Source of the DNA: Ignavibacteriota bacterium
Lineage (GTDB): Bacteria > Bacteroidota > Ignavibacteria > UBA10030 > UBA6906
Direction of reading: 5' to 3'
Assembly: GCA_003158475.1 (NCBI GenBank)
Contig: PMJR01000089.1
Location: 8,964-47,038, forward strand
Length of the DNA stretch: 38,075 nucleotides
The notes beneath the pieces are model-generated. The model ran no database searches, was not told the origin of the DNA, and saw only the letters and a program-made list of their open reading frames with translations. Shown piece by piece: positions 1 through 8,224 of the stretch. A program made the translations under genes and the position numbers. Every line of letters begins with the position of its first letter. The stretch's first letter is position 1.

Positions 1-2041
1 TCCCGTACGTCTCGTTGAGGATCGGTTCGAGCTTCGGATGGATGTGCGTGATCTTCTGCGTCCCGTGCTTGCGTGCGATGAAATCCCCGATCATCTCCAT
101 CGGTCCCGGACGGTACAGCGCGTTCATGGCGACGAGGTCGGAAATCGTGGTGGGCTTCAGCTTCCTGAGCCAGTCAGCCATGCCTGAGCTTTCGAACTGG
201 AACACGGCCACGGTATCGCCGCGAGCAAAGAGCTCAAAGGTCTTTGCGTCGTCCTCGGGGATTGCGTCCAGGTCAACGGACTCGCCGAGGTTCTCCCGGA
301 CCATCCGGAGGCAGCTCTCGAAAACAGAGAGTGTGCGGAGTCCGAGGAAATCCATCTTCAGGAGTCCGGCGGTTTCGAGGTCCTTCATGTTGTACTGCGT
401 CATGACCTCGGTCTGGGGCGTCTTGTACAGCGGGACAAAGTCGCTGATGTTCCCGGGAGCGATCACCACGCCCGCGGCATGCATCCCCGCGTTGCGGTTC
501 ATCCCCTCAAGCACCAGCGAAGCTTCGATCAGCGTCCGGATCCTGGGGTCAGTGCTCTCCGCGACCCATTTCAGGTCCGGGACGCTCTCGAGCGCCTCGG
601 CGAGGGGGCGGACCTTCCCCTGTTCCACCGGGATCTGCTTTGTGATGGACTCGAGGGTGCTGAGGGGAATGCCGAGCACCCGGCCCACATCCTTGAGGAC
701 CGCACGCGAGGAGAGAGTGCCGAACGTGATGATCTGCGATACGGAATCCTGGCCGTATTTCTCCCGGACATATTTGATCACCATCTCACGCTTGTTGTCG
801 GAAAAATCCACGTCGATGTCCGGCATGCTGATCCTGTCGGGGTTGAGAAACCTCTCGAACAGGAGGTCATACTTGATCGGGTCGACGTTCGTGATCCCGA
901 GCGAATAGGAAGCGACGCTCCCGGCCGCGCTCCCACGGCCGGGACCGACATACACTCCCATGGCACGGGCGGCCCGGATAAAATCCTGGACTATGAGGAA
1001 ATATCCCGCGTAGCCCATCCGTGTGATGACCGCGATCTCGTGCTCCAGCCTCTCGATCAGCGACTTGTTTGCTCCGGGGTACCTCCGGGCAAACCCCTCC
1101 CGGGTAAGACGCTCAAAATGCTCGTCGAGCGTCGCCGCCCCGGCACTCGCGGGGATCGGGAACTGCGGCATGTGGTTCCGGCCGAGTTCGAGCTTGAGGT
1201 TGCACTTCTCGGCCACTTCAAGTGTCGATTCAAGCGCTTCAGGGTAATCCTTGAATAGCTCATACATTTCCGCCGTCGTCCTGAAGTACGCCTGATCTGT
1301 CTGATAACGGAGTTGTGTGTAATCGGGAGTGTTCGTGCTGCTTGCATCGGGGATCAACAGCATGATATTGTGTGCGAGCGCGTGCTCGTGTTTCAGGTAG
1401 TGGACATCGTTCGTACAGATGAGTTTCAGCCCAAGGTCCCTTGCAAGCCGCGGTGCCTTCTCCCGCACGGTTTTTTCCCGGTCGATTCCATGGTTCTGGA
1501 TCTCAATGTAGAAGTCCTCCCCGAATATCGCCTTGTAGATACCGGCCGCCTCGTAGGCCTCCTCATCCCTCCCGGACGCAAGATATGCTGAGACCACTCC
1601 TCCGGCGCAGGCCGAGAGGGCGACGATTCCTTTGCTGTGCTCCCGGAGGGCATCGGTGTCGATCCGGGGTTTGTAGTAGAAGCCGTCCAGGTGGCCGATC
1701 GTGGAGAGTTTGAGGAGATTGCTGTAGCCGGTCAGGTCCTTTGCCAGAAGCACAATGTGGTGGTAGCTTGCGCGCTTGCCCCCCGATTCTGTTTCCTGGC
1801 GTGTTTTTTCGAACCGGCTCCCTTTTGTCACAATGTAGGCTTCAACGCCGATGATCGGCTTGATCCCGGCCTTCGTCGCGTTCTTGTAGAACTCGACCGC
1901 CCCGAAGAGGACGCCGTGGTCCGTCAGTGCGACTGCAGGCATGCCGTCCGCGACTGCGGCATGGACCAGGTCCTCGGTGCGGCAGGCCGCATCCAGAAGG
2001 CTGTAATGCGAGTGATTGTGCAGATGGACGAATTGTGACAT
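1..2041 (-). CDS. dnaE: DNA polymerase III subunit alpha, N-terminal ~680 residues (cut by window edge)
   Basis: Replicative DNA polymerase catalytic subunit of the C family. The frame is open from an ATG at 2041 to the window edge, so the ORF track did not list it; translated by hand. The N-terminus has a PHP domain beginning FVHLHNHSHYSLLDA with the metal-binding HxHxH pattern. The polymerase part shows YVGPGRGSAAGS and the catalytic aspartates in PDIDVDFSDNKR, followed by a conserved NALYRPGPMEMIGDF block. About 680 of roughly 1150 residues are present; the C-terminal fingers, beta-binding and OB regions lie outside. It has its own promoter just upstream and a leader of only about 15 nt with no clear Shine-Dalgarno site. 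The plus-strand ORFs at 15-908, 479-1258 and 1637-2038 are shadows of this gene. Confidence 0.96.
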   Translation of the reverse strand, partial: MSQFVHLHNHSHYSLLDAACRTEDLVHAAVADGMPAVALTDHGVLFGAVEFYKNATKAGIKPIIGVEAYIVTKGSRFEKTRQETESGGKRASYHHIVLLAKDLTGYSNLLKLSTIGHLDGFYYKPRIDTDALREHSKGIVALSACAGGVVSAYLASGRDEEAYEAAGIYKAIFGEDFYIEIQNHGIDREKTVREKAPRLARDLGLKLICTNDVHYLKHEHALAHNIMLLIPDASSTNTPDYTQLRYQTDQAYFRTTAEMYELFKDYPEALESTLEVAEKCNLKLELGRNHMPQFPIPASAGAATLDEHFERLTREGFARRYPGANKSLIERLEHEIAVITRMGYAGYFLIVQDFIRAARAMGVYVGPGRGSAAGSVASYSLGITNVDPIKYDLLFERFLNPDRISMPDIDVDFSDNKREMVIKYVREKYGQDSVSQIITFGTLSSRAVLKDVGRVLGIPLSTLESITKQIPVEQGKVRPLAEALESVPDLKWVAESTDPRIRTLIEASLVLEGMNRNAGMHAAGVVIAPGNISDFVPLYKTPQTEVMTQYNMKDLETAGLLKMDFLGLRTLSVFESCLRMVRENLGESVDLDAIPEDDAKTFELFARGDTVAVFQFESSGMADWLRKLKPTTISDLVAMNALYRPGPMEMIGDFIARKHGTQKITHIHPKLEPILNETYG

Positions 2042-2063
2042 TAGGGCTCAGACGTTAAGGGTC

Positions 2064-2092
2064 ATTCTAGAGAAGCCAGATGGAACAATCAA
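2064..2092 (-). promoter_or_regulatory. Predicted sigma70 promoter of dnaE
   Basis: On the minus strand: TTGATT, 17-base spacer, TAGAAT (five of six match at -10). The predicted start site is about 15 nt before the dnaE ATG. Seen in sequence; activity inferred. Confidence 0.6.
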
Positions 2093-2150
2093 GAGCAGGC
2101 GGGAGCAACTTATGAACATCTTGTGCAACACGACGAACGGATTGAAGTCA

Positions 2151-2170
2151 CAGACCTCACGTCAGGTCTG
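2151..2170 (-). terminator. Hairpin downstream of the aldehyde dehydrogenase gene
   Basis: Arms CAGACCT and AGGTCTG flank a 6-base loop about 50 bases past the aldehyde dehydrogenase stop and upstream of the dnaE promoter. There is no clean T-run after it, so it is at best a weak or Rho-assisted terminator. Confidence 0.3.
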
Positions 2171-2220
2171 AAAGGAGTCGACACAAGCCCTGTGAGAGTC
2201 GGGAGGTGCCCCCTTTACCC

Positions 2221-3642
2221 TCAGGAGAAATTCAGGGAGAGGAGTTTCATTTCTGTCATCTCTTCAATCGCATACCGGACCCCTTCCCTCCCCATGCCCG
2301 ACTCCTTCACGCCGCCGTACGGCATGTGGTCCACCCTGAATGAAGAGGCATCATTGATGACGACACCCCCCACCTCGAGTTCGCGATATGCATAGAACAT
2401 GTCTGAGGCGCTGTTTGTAAACACTCCGGCCTGCAATCCGTACGCGGAGGCATTGACGCGCTCCACGGCGTCACTGAACTCCGAGAACTTGTCTACTGTG
2501 AGAACAGGCGCAAATGCTTCCTGGCAGCTCACCTTCATCTCCGGAGCCACATCAACGAGCACCGTCGGTTCCAGGACCGCTCCTGTTCTGCCCCCGCCGC
2601 ACAGAACGCGTGCTCCTCCCTCAGTTGCTTCCCGGATCCAGGATTCCACCTTGCGCGCAGCCTGCTCGTCGATCATGGGGCCCACGATTGTGCGCGGATT
2701 GGTCGGATCACCGACGGCGATCGATTTCGCGAGTTTCACCAGGTGGTTCGTAAATGCCTCCGCAACAGATTCATGCACGTAGACCCGTTGGACGGATATG
2801 CACGATTGACCCGCGTTTCCAAATGCTCCCTGTACAATGCTCTTCAGGGCATGGTCCATGTTGGCGTCCGCGCAGACTATTACCCCTGCATTTCCCCCCA
2901 GTTCGAGAAGAACCTTTTTTTTCGCCGCCCGCACCTTGATCCCCCACCCAACTACCGGACTACCCGTGAAGCTGATGAGTTTAACTCTCTTGTCTGTAAT
3001 AAGTTGCTCTATCTCACTTCCCATGCAGGGTACGACATTGATCGCCCCCGGAGGGAGCCCAGTCTTTGTAAAAAGTTCTGCAAACCGAAGGGCGGTCTGG
3101 GGCGCATTGGATGATGGCTTCAGTACGACAGTGTTACCGGACGCTATGGCAGGACCGAGTTTGTGGGCGACCAGGTTTAGCGGAAAATTGAACGGCGTTA
3201 TAGCTCCAATGACACCCAGCGGAAACCGGCGGATTATGGCGGCCCGGTTCCCCGATTGCGGCACGACGTCGAGGGGGAGCACGTGTCCTTCGATCCTCCT
3301 TGCCTCCTCCGCGGAGGTTGCGATCGTGAACACCGCCCGTTCCACCTCGGCACGGGAGAAGGAGATGGGCTTCCCCGTCTCGGCCGTGATGAGCTGGGCA
3401 AACTCCTCTTTCTTTTCGGCCAGCGAGCGGGAAACGGAGTCAAGGGCGGCGCTCCGTTCATACGGCGAGAGGTTCTTTGTCAGATGAAACGCCGTCTCCG
3501 CCGACCGGATGGCGTCGTCGATGTCCCGTGAGGTGGCCTGGCAGATTTCGCCAACAGCTTTGTTTTCGAACGGATTGAACACCTGTCGCTTGATGCTTGT
3601 CTGGCGCCACTCGCCGTTGACAAGTATGTTCATGGCTTCCAT
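2221..3642 (-). CDS. NAD(P)-dependent aldehyde dehydrogenase
   Basis: Soluble aldehyde dehydrogenase superfamily enzyme oxidising an aldehyde to the acid (or acyl product) with NAD(P)+. At 473 residues it has the normal length. Visible motifs are ITPFNFPLN (oxyanion Asn near 152), the cofactor-binding lysine in VVLKPSS (175), FTGSPVVG (226-232), the general-base glutamate in LELGGNAG (247), the catalytic cysteine in GQSCIS (281) and EAFAPV (375-380). The GNAGQSCISVQRVYV block is shared by lactaldehyde/glyceraldehyde-3-phosphate-type and uncharacterised ALDHs, so the substrate cannot be fixed. The start overlaps the end of proS by 13 bases, which implies coupled translation with the synthetase upstream. 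No pathway partner is nearby. Confidence 0.93.
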   Translation of the reverse strand: MEAMNILVNGEWRQTSIKRQVFNPFENKAVGEICQATSRDIDDAIRSAETAFHLTKNLSPYERSAALDSVSRSLAEKKEEFAQLITAETGKPISFSRAEVERAVFTIATSAEEARRIEGHVLPLDVVPQSGNRAAIIRRFPLGVIGAITPFNFPLNLVAHKLGPAIASGNTVVLKPSSNAPQTALRFAELFTKTGLPPGAINVVPCMGSEIEQLITDKRVKLISFTGSPVVGWGIKVRAAKKKVLLELGGNAGVIVCADANMDHALKSIVQGAFGNAGQSCISVQRVYVHESVAEAFTNHLVKLAKSIAVGDPTNPRTIVGPMIDEQAARKVESWIREATEGGARVLCGGGRTGAVLEPTVLVDVAPEMKVSCQEAFAPVLTVDKFSEFSDAVERVNASAYGLQAGVFTNSASDMFYAYRELEVGGVVINDASSFRVDHMPYGGVKESGMGREGVRYAIEEMTEMKLLSLNFS

Positions 3643-5345
3643 TCTGGTTCCTTTGAATTGAGCGACCCTATGACAGTTTCCACCAGCTCCGCCCTCGGGA
3701 CGATCGTCCGTTTCCCCGTCTTCCTTTCCTTGATTTCGATATTGCCGTTGGCAAGGTTTTTTTCTCCCACGATCACCTGGAACGGCATGCCGAGAAGATC
3801 CGCGTCTTTGAACTTGAATCCGGGACTCGTATCCTTCCGGTCGTCGTAAAGAACATCCAGCCCGCTCGTGCCGAGTTCACTGTAGAGCGATTCGGCGGCA
3901 TCCGTCACCTGCGCGCTCCGGGCGCCCACGGCGATGAGATGGACGTCGAAGGGGGCGATCGCCCTGTCCCAGATGATGCCGTTCTCATCATGGTTTTGTT
4001 CGATGTGGCACGCAACGATTCTTTCGATACCGATGCCGTAGCTCCCCATGATGACGGCGGATTCTTTCCCGTTTTCGTCGAGGAATCTCGCTCCCAGTGC
4101 ATCGGCATATTTCGTGCCGAGTTTGAAGATGTGACCCAGTTCGATCCCCCGCACGATCCTCAGCCTCCCTTTGCCGTCCGGGGACGTTTCTCCTTCCTGG
4201 ACCGTGCGAAGGTCGTGGTACCCGTCGATTCTGCAGTCCCTTTCCAGGTCGATGTTCCTGATATGGTAGTCGTTTCTGTTCGCACCGCTGACAAGTCCGT
4301 TGGCCCCCTTCAGACGGCTGTCGGCGAGTATCGTGAAGCCTTTGAGCCCGACCGGGCCGATCGATCCGCCGTCGGCCCCGGTGAGTTCCCGGAGCTTCTC
4401 CCCTTCGATCGGGCGGACCTCAACACCGAGCACCGACATGAGCTTCGACTCGTTCAGCGAATCGTTCCCCATCATCAGTACAAGTACCGGCCGGTCTCCA
4501 CCCCAGTACACGACGGATTTTGCAAGCTGATTCGGGTCCACGTGGAGGAATGCCGCCAAGGCATCGATTGTCTTGACCCCGGGTGTGTGTATTTCCTTCG
4601 TCCCGGAATCGCCGGGGACGCGCACCGCGCCCGGGACGATCGAAGAGGCCACCTCCAGATTTGCGGCGTACGATCCGTCCTCCGATAGGGCGATAACATC
4701 CTCCCCGGAAGGGGACTCCATCATGAATTCCTGCGAGCCGGTCCCCCCCATCGCCCCACTCGAGGCGCCGACCACGAAAAAACGGAGCCCGCATCGCGTA
4801 AAAATCCGCCGGTACGCTTCCGCATGCAGGTCGTACGCACGGTCCAGCCCGTCCCATGAGCGATCAAGGCTGTAGCTGTCTTTCATCATGAACTGTCGAC
4901 CGCGGAGAACCCCGGAACGCGGACGGGGTTCGTTCCGGAATTTTGTCTGAATCTGGTACCAGATCTGCGGCATCTCCTTGTACGAAGAGATGTGGTTCTT
5001 GGCAAGCCAGCAGATCACTTCTTCATGTGTCGGGGCCAGGACGAGAGGACGGTTCTTTACGTGGAAGAGGGTGTCGCCGAATGCCTTGACGCGGCCGGTT
5101 TGTTCCCAGAGCTCGATCGGACTCAGCGCAGGGAGAAGAAGTTCCTGTCCGCCGATCCGGTCCATTTCCTCACGGACGATCCGAATGACCTTTCCGAAGA
5201 CCTTCTGCGCCAGAGGAAGAAACACGTAGACTCCCGCCGCCAGCGCGCGCACCATTCCGGCGCGGATCATCAGCTGGTGACTTGGAATTGTGGCGTCAGA
5301 GGGAATCTCTTTGACGGTGGGAACGAAACCCTGACTCAGGCGCAT
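3630..5345 (-). CDS. proS: Prolyl-tRNA synthetase, bacterial type with editing insertion
   Basis: Cytoplasmic class II aminoacyl-tRNA synthetase charging tRNA-Pro. The 571-residue product matches the long bacterial ProRS form. The N-terminal catalytic core has motif 1 around MIRAGMVRALAAGVYVFLP and motif 2 in KFRNEPRPRSGVLRGRQF. An insertion of about 160 residues in the middle (HVDPNQLAKSVVY, ADGGSIGPVGL) matches the INS/YbaK editing domain that clears Ala-tRNA-Pro. Motif 3 follows in GSYGIGIERIVA, then the anticodon-binding domain (DVHLIAVG, LDVLYDDRKDTSPGFKFKDA). The ATG at 5345 gives the usual ProRS N-terminus (MRLSQGFVPT). No Shine-Dalgarno site is obvious. The 3' end overlaps the aldehyde dehydrogenase start. 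Confidence 0.97.
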   Translation of the reverse strand: MRLSQGFVPTVKEIPSDATIPSHQLMIRAGMVRALAAGVYVFLPLAQKVFGKVIRIVREEMDRIGGQELLLPALSPIELWEQTGRVKAFGDTLFHVKNRPLVLAPTHEEVICWLAKNHISSYKEMPQIWYQIQTKFRNEPRPRSGVLRGRQFMMKDSYSLDRSWDGLDRAYDLHAEAYRRIFTRCGLRFFVVGASSGAMGGTGSQEFMMESPSGEDVIALSEDGSYAANLEVASSIVPGAVRVPGDSGTKEIHTPGVKTIDALAAFLHVDPNQLAKSVVYWGGDRPVLVLMMGNDSLNESKLMSVLGVEVRPIEGEKLRELTGADGGSIGPVGLKGFTILADSRLKGANGLVSGANRNDYHIRNIDLERDCRIDGYHDLRTVQEGETSPDGKGRLRIVRGIELGHIFKLGTKYADALGARFLDENGKESAVIMGSYGIGIERIVACHIEQNHDENGIIWDRAIAPFDVHLIAVGARSAQVTDAAESLYSELGTSGLDVLYDDRKDTSPGFKFKDADLLGMPFQVIVGEKNLANGNIEIKERKTGKRTIVPRAELVETVIGSLNSKEPEWKP

Positions 5346-5388
5346 GAAGTGTGACGTTCTTATGGGGTTTGTCGATCAGGAATAAACG

Positions 5389-5417
5389 AAGATACGAACA
5401 AATCGGAAGAGAATCCA
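5389..5417 (-). promoter_or_regulatory. Possible promoter of proS
   Basis: Minus strand TGGATT, 17-base spacer, TATCTT. The -35 match is weak (three of six). It would give a leader of about 37 nt to proS. Confidence 0.3.
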
Positions 5418-5477
5418 GACACGGAGCGGTACCCACTGCGTCGGGTAAATTCCGGAAGATCCCGATGCGGACAGGAG

Positions 5478-5783
5478 TCAGGTCACCCCGGCGGACTTCA
5501 GGCCGAGCAGTCGGGGGTACTCCACTTTTATCGCGTACTTTCTTATCTCTTCGATCTCCTTCGGCAGGAACCCGTTCACGTCCATCTTCGGGATGCCGAC
5601 CACCCTCATCTCCTCGACCGTGAAGTCGGGTTTCCCTCCCGTGGCGATGAAGTACCCCCTCACCTCGACATCGAACACGATGTCCTGCGTCGCGGTCTTC
5701 CTCTCGACTTTGAACTTGAACCGGGCCGGCACTTTCATGCCGCTCCCGGTCGCCGGTGATTTGAATCTATCGAACAATCCCAA
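5478..5783 (-). CDS. Small conserved-looking hypothetical protein
   Basis: A 101-residue acidic/basic mixed protein with no signal peptide, membrane segment or cysteine that I can see. It starts MGLFDRFKSP and carries a central segment (VRGYFIATGGKPDFTVEEM) with alternating polar and hydrophobic residues suggestive of a small beta-rich domain. I do not recognise the family. The start is TTG at 5783, supported by a strong AAGGAG Shine-Dalgarno site 6 bases upstream; an ATG lying between the two is in another frame. It sits on the minus strand between the ArsR regulator and proS, 130 bases from proS and 82 bases after the regulator, so it may be read through from either side. Confidence 0.6.
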   Translation of the reverse strand: MGLFDRFKSPATGSGMKVPARFKFKVERKTATQDIVFDVEVRGYFIATGGKPDFTVEEMRVVGIPKMDVNGFLPKEIEEIRKYAIKVEYPRLLGLKSAGVT

Positions 5784-5865
5784 GGCATTCTCCTTCCGGA
5801 TGCGCGGACCCGGTTCTCAGTGTGAGGATACTAAATCCTTCAGAGATCTGCAATTGATTGACAGC

Positions 5866-6486
5866 TCATCCACCTCCTGTGACCGACTCCGGTTCATTTT
5901 CAATGTGAGCCTGCGTCTTCTTCCCTACGCGCCAGTAGGCTCCGCCTCCCCCTTCCCTGGCCATGAACTCGTATTCTACAAGTGAACGGCGGAGCGTGGC
6001 GGTATCCGCACTGTATTTCGCAAGGATCTGGTTCACGCGCTTCTCCGGGTACTTCACCCCGGTGTCGAATTCTTCGAGTATATGCCTCAGTATGACAAGG
6101 AATTTCTTTTCCTGAACCGGAAAAGCCTTGATGCGGCCGTTGGCGTCGGAGAATGTCGCCAGGACCTTTCGATCGTAGGCATCTACGTCAATGCCGAGTG
6201 CGAGTCCCGGGAGGCTCTCTTCGTGGAGTATCTTTTTTGCCATTCCGGCGAGCGCCCCGGTCTGGAGCGCGTAGATGCTGTAATAGCCCTCGGCGCGTGC
6301 GGACACGAGCCCCGCCTGCCCCAGTTTCGAAAGATGGTGAGACACCGTCGATTCGCCGACGCGGAGTGTTGAAGCAAGTTGTTCGACCGATTGCGGTTTC
6401 TGCGCAAGGAGACCGATGATCCTGAGCCGGTTCGGCTCGGCGAGGGCCTTGAAGAAACGGACGAGTTCGTCGACCTGGTTTTCCAT
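5866..6486 (-). CDS. ArsR-type winged-helix regulator with C-terminal DUF2087 domain
   Basis: Predicted DNA-binding repressor. Residues about 8-75 form an ArsR/HTH_20 winged helix (FKALAEPNRLRIIGLL, then the recognition helix in GESTVSHHLSKLGQAGLV). Residues about 119-187 match DUF2087 (KAFPVQEKKFLVILRHI, VNQILAKYSADTATLRRSLV, ending GGAYWRVG). No cysteine metal site like that of ArsR/SmtB is visible, so the effector is unknown. The start ATG at 6486 follows GGGAG at 7 bases. The gene is divergent from mlaEFD and has an inverted repeat inside its own promoter, which suggests autoregulation and possibly control of the lipid transporter. Confidence 0.9.
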   Translation of the reverse strand: MENQVDELVRFFKALAEPNRLRIIGLLAQKPQSVEQLASTLRVGESTVSHHLSKLGQAGLVSARAEGYYSIYALQTGALAGMAKKILHEESLPGLALGIDVDAYDRKVLATFSDANGRIKAFPVQEKKFLVILRHILEEFDTGVKYPEKRVNQILAKYSADTATLRRSLVEYEFMAREGGGGAYWRVGKKTQAHIENEPESVTGGG

Positions 6487-6515
6487 GGAATCTCCCGTGT
6501 GAAATTAATATCATA

Positions 6516-6544
6516 AAGATAGAACTAATTCTACATAAATGCAA
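6516..6544 (-). promoter_or_regulatory. Predicted promoter of the ArsR-type regulator
   Basis: Minus strand TTGCAT, 17-base spacer, TATCTT. The leader would be about 22 nt. An inverted repeat (6520-6533) lies across the spacer and -10 box, the usual geometry for repressor occlusion. Confidence 0.5.
6520..6533. promoter_or_regulatory. Candidate ArsR-family operator (TAGAA-N4-TTCTA)
   Basis: Inverted repeat TAGAACTAATTCTA with perfect 5-base arms, AT-rich as is common for ArsR operators. It lies inside the regulator's promoter and upstream of mlaE. Binding by the adjacent regulator is inferred from position only. Confidence 0.45.
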
Positions 6545-6646
6545 GTCCCCTCCTGTGAGGTTTGCATCTCGATTTCGTATTCCATTCATTGTAAATCAAT
6601 CGGTTTTCGCCCGTCCAGAATCACGATCCGTCTCCCAGCCGAAGCA

Positions 6647-7459
6647 ATGGAAGTCTCCACACCGGCAGCCCGCACTCCGCGCACCCAGGGCCCCCTTGTA
6701 TTCGACGTAATCGGCCGGCATACAATCTCCTTCCTCGAACACCTGGGGATGTATTTCGGCCTCATCTGGTGGATGGTCAGGAACGTGCGGAACGCCCGGG
6801 AATCAAGCACGAATTTCTTCAGCCAGATGGTGCAGATCGGCAACGATTCGATCCCGATCGTCGTATTCGTCTCGACATTTGTGGGGATGGTGACGGCAGT
6901 CCAGTCAGCCTACCAGCTCTATTCGTGGATCCCGAGGTCGGTGGTCGGCGGGCTTGTCATCAAATCAGTCCTGCTCGAGCTCACCCCCCTCCTCACCGCG
7001 CTTGTACTGGCTGGGAAAGTCGGCGCAACCATCACGGCGGAGATCGGGTCGATGCGGGTGACGGAGCAGGTGGACGCGCTTGAAGCAATGGGTTTCGATT
7101 CGGTCTCGTTCCTCATCACTCCGCGCATACTCGCCGGAGTGGTCATGTTTCCCGTGCTTGTGGTGTTCGGAGACCTCCTCGCGGTGCTCGGGGGCCTGTT
7201 CGGTGCAGTGATCGTCGCACACATCCCCGCAGGCGCGTTCCTTGCCGGCATGAAGTCGTCGTTCCTCACGCGCGACGCACTGTTCGGACTGACGAAGGCG
7301 ACGATATTCGGCTTCACGATCACCTCCATCGCCTCTTACCAGGGCTATTATGTCACCGGGGGATCTGCAGGCGTCGGGAAAGCAACCATGGCCACCGTCG
7401 TGTTCACGTGCCTTGCCGTCGTGATCCTCGACTTCATACTCGCATCGACGCTCCTCTGA
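6647..7459 (+). CDS. mlaE: MlaE-type ABC transporter permease (phospholipid transport)
   Basis: Inner-membrane permease of an MCE lipid transporter moving phospholipids between inner and outer membranes. The product of about 270 residues has five or so hydrophobic segments. It carries the family block ELTPLLTALVLAGKVGATIT followed by AEIGSMRVTEQVDALEAMG, which contacts the ATPase. The ORF can be extended to 6539, but the extra 36 residues are unlike the family and would overlap the regulator's promoter, so I chose the internal ATG at 6647. No clear Shine-Dalgarno site precedes it. The stop abuts the mlaF start. The divergent ArsR-type gene is the likely local regulator. Confidence 0.92.
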   Translation: MEVSTPAARTPRTQGPLVFDVIGRHTISFLEHLGMYFGLIWWMVRNVRNARESSTNFFSQMVQIGNDSIPIVVFVSTFVGMVTAVQSAYQLYSWIPRSVVGGLVIKSVLLELTPLLTALVLAGKVGATITAEIGSMRVTEQVDALEAMGFDSVSFLITPRILAGVVMFPVLVVFGDLLAVLGGLFGAVIVAHIPAGAFLAGMKSSFLTRDALFGLTKATIFGFTITSIASYQGYYVTGGSAGVGKATMATVVFTCLAVVILDFILASTLL

Positions 7460-8224
7460 ATGATAACCATCAGGAATATCCGGAAGAGTTTTGACGAACG
7501 GCCGATCCTGCACGGTGTGAACATCGACGTCAGGGACAGGGAAACGCTTGTCGTGTTGGGGAGGAGCGGGGGGGGGAAGAGCGTCATGTTGAAGATGATC
7601 GTGGGCCTGCTCAAGCCGGACTCGGGGTCGATCACCGTGGACGGGAGCGACGTCCTTTCCATGACGTACCCCAGGCTGAGGGAACTCCGGTTCAAGTTCG
7701 GCTTCCTGTTCCAGGGGGCCGCCCTCTTCGACTCCCTTACCGTGGGGGAAAACGTTGCGCTGGCGCTCCGCAGGGGGCGGGCAAAGGACGAACTCGAGTT
7801 GAACGAGGTCGAGATCGCCGAGCGCGTCAGCTATGCCCTCGATGTCGTCGGCCTGAAGAACACCGAACGCGCGTTGCCGTCCAACCTGAGCGGAGGGATG
7901 AAGAAACGTGTGGGTCTGGCGCGGGCGATCGTCCCGAGTCCCCGGTACATGCTCTATGATGAACCGACGACCGGACTCGACATGGAAACCGCCGACGAAA
8001 TCAACGTACTCATCAATGACCTGCGGACGAAGCTCGGCGTGACCTCCATCGTGGTGACGCACGACATTCACAGTGCATTTGTTGTTGGTGACCGGTTTGC
8101 CATCCTTGACGGAGGAAAGACGCTCATGACCGGCACACGCGCAGAGATCGAAAACAGCACCAACGAGGATGTCCGAAAATACATCAGCAGTTCCCTCTCA
8201 ACCTCAAGGACGCGACTGACATGA
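7460..8224 (+). CDS. mlaF: MlaF-type ABC transporter ATPase
   Basis: Cytoplasmic ATPase driving the MCE lipid transporter, 254 residues. Visible: Walker A GRSGGGKS (34-41), Q-loop in FGFLFQGAALFDSLTV, signature LSGGMKKRVGLARA (143 onward), Walker B YMLYDE (163-168) followed by PTTGLD, and the switch histidine in VVTHD. The FQ(G/S)AALFDS segment is characteristic of the Mla/Ttg2A branch. It begins directly after the mlaE stop and its own stop overlaps the mlaD start (ATGA), so the three are translationally coupled. Confidence 0.95.
   Translation: MITIRNIRKSFDERPILHGVNIDVRDRETLVVLGRSGGGKSVMLKMIVGLLKPDSGSITVDGSDVLSMTYPRLRELRFKFGFLFQGAALFDSLTVGENVALALRRGRAKDELELNEVEIAERVSYALDVVGLKNTERALPSNLSGGMKKRVGLARAIVPSPRYMLYDEPTTGLDMETADEINVLINDLRTKLGVTSIVVTHDIHSAFVVGDRFAILDGGKTLMTGTRAEIENSTNEDVRKYISSSLSTSRTRLT

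Noticed and set aside
15-2038. Plus-strand ORFs of 297, 259 and 133 residues
   Set aside because: They are antisense shadows of dnaE, whose minus-strand frame translates into unmistakable polymerase motifs; the shadow proteins have biased Arg/Ser/Pro-rich composition.
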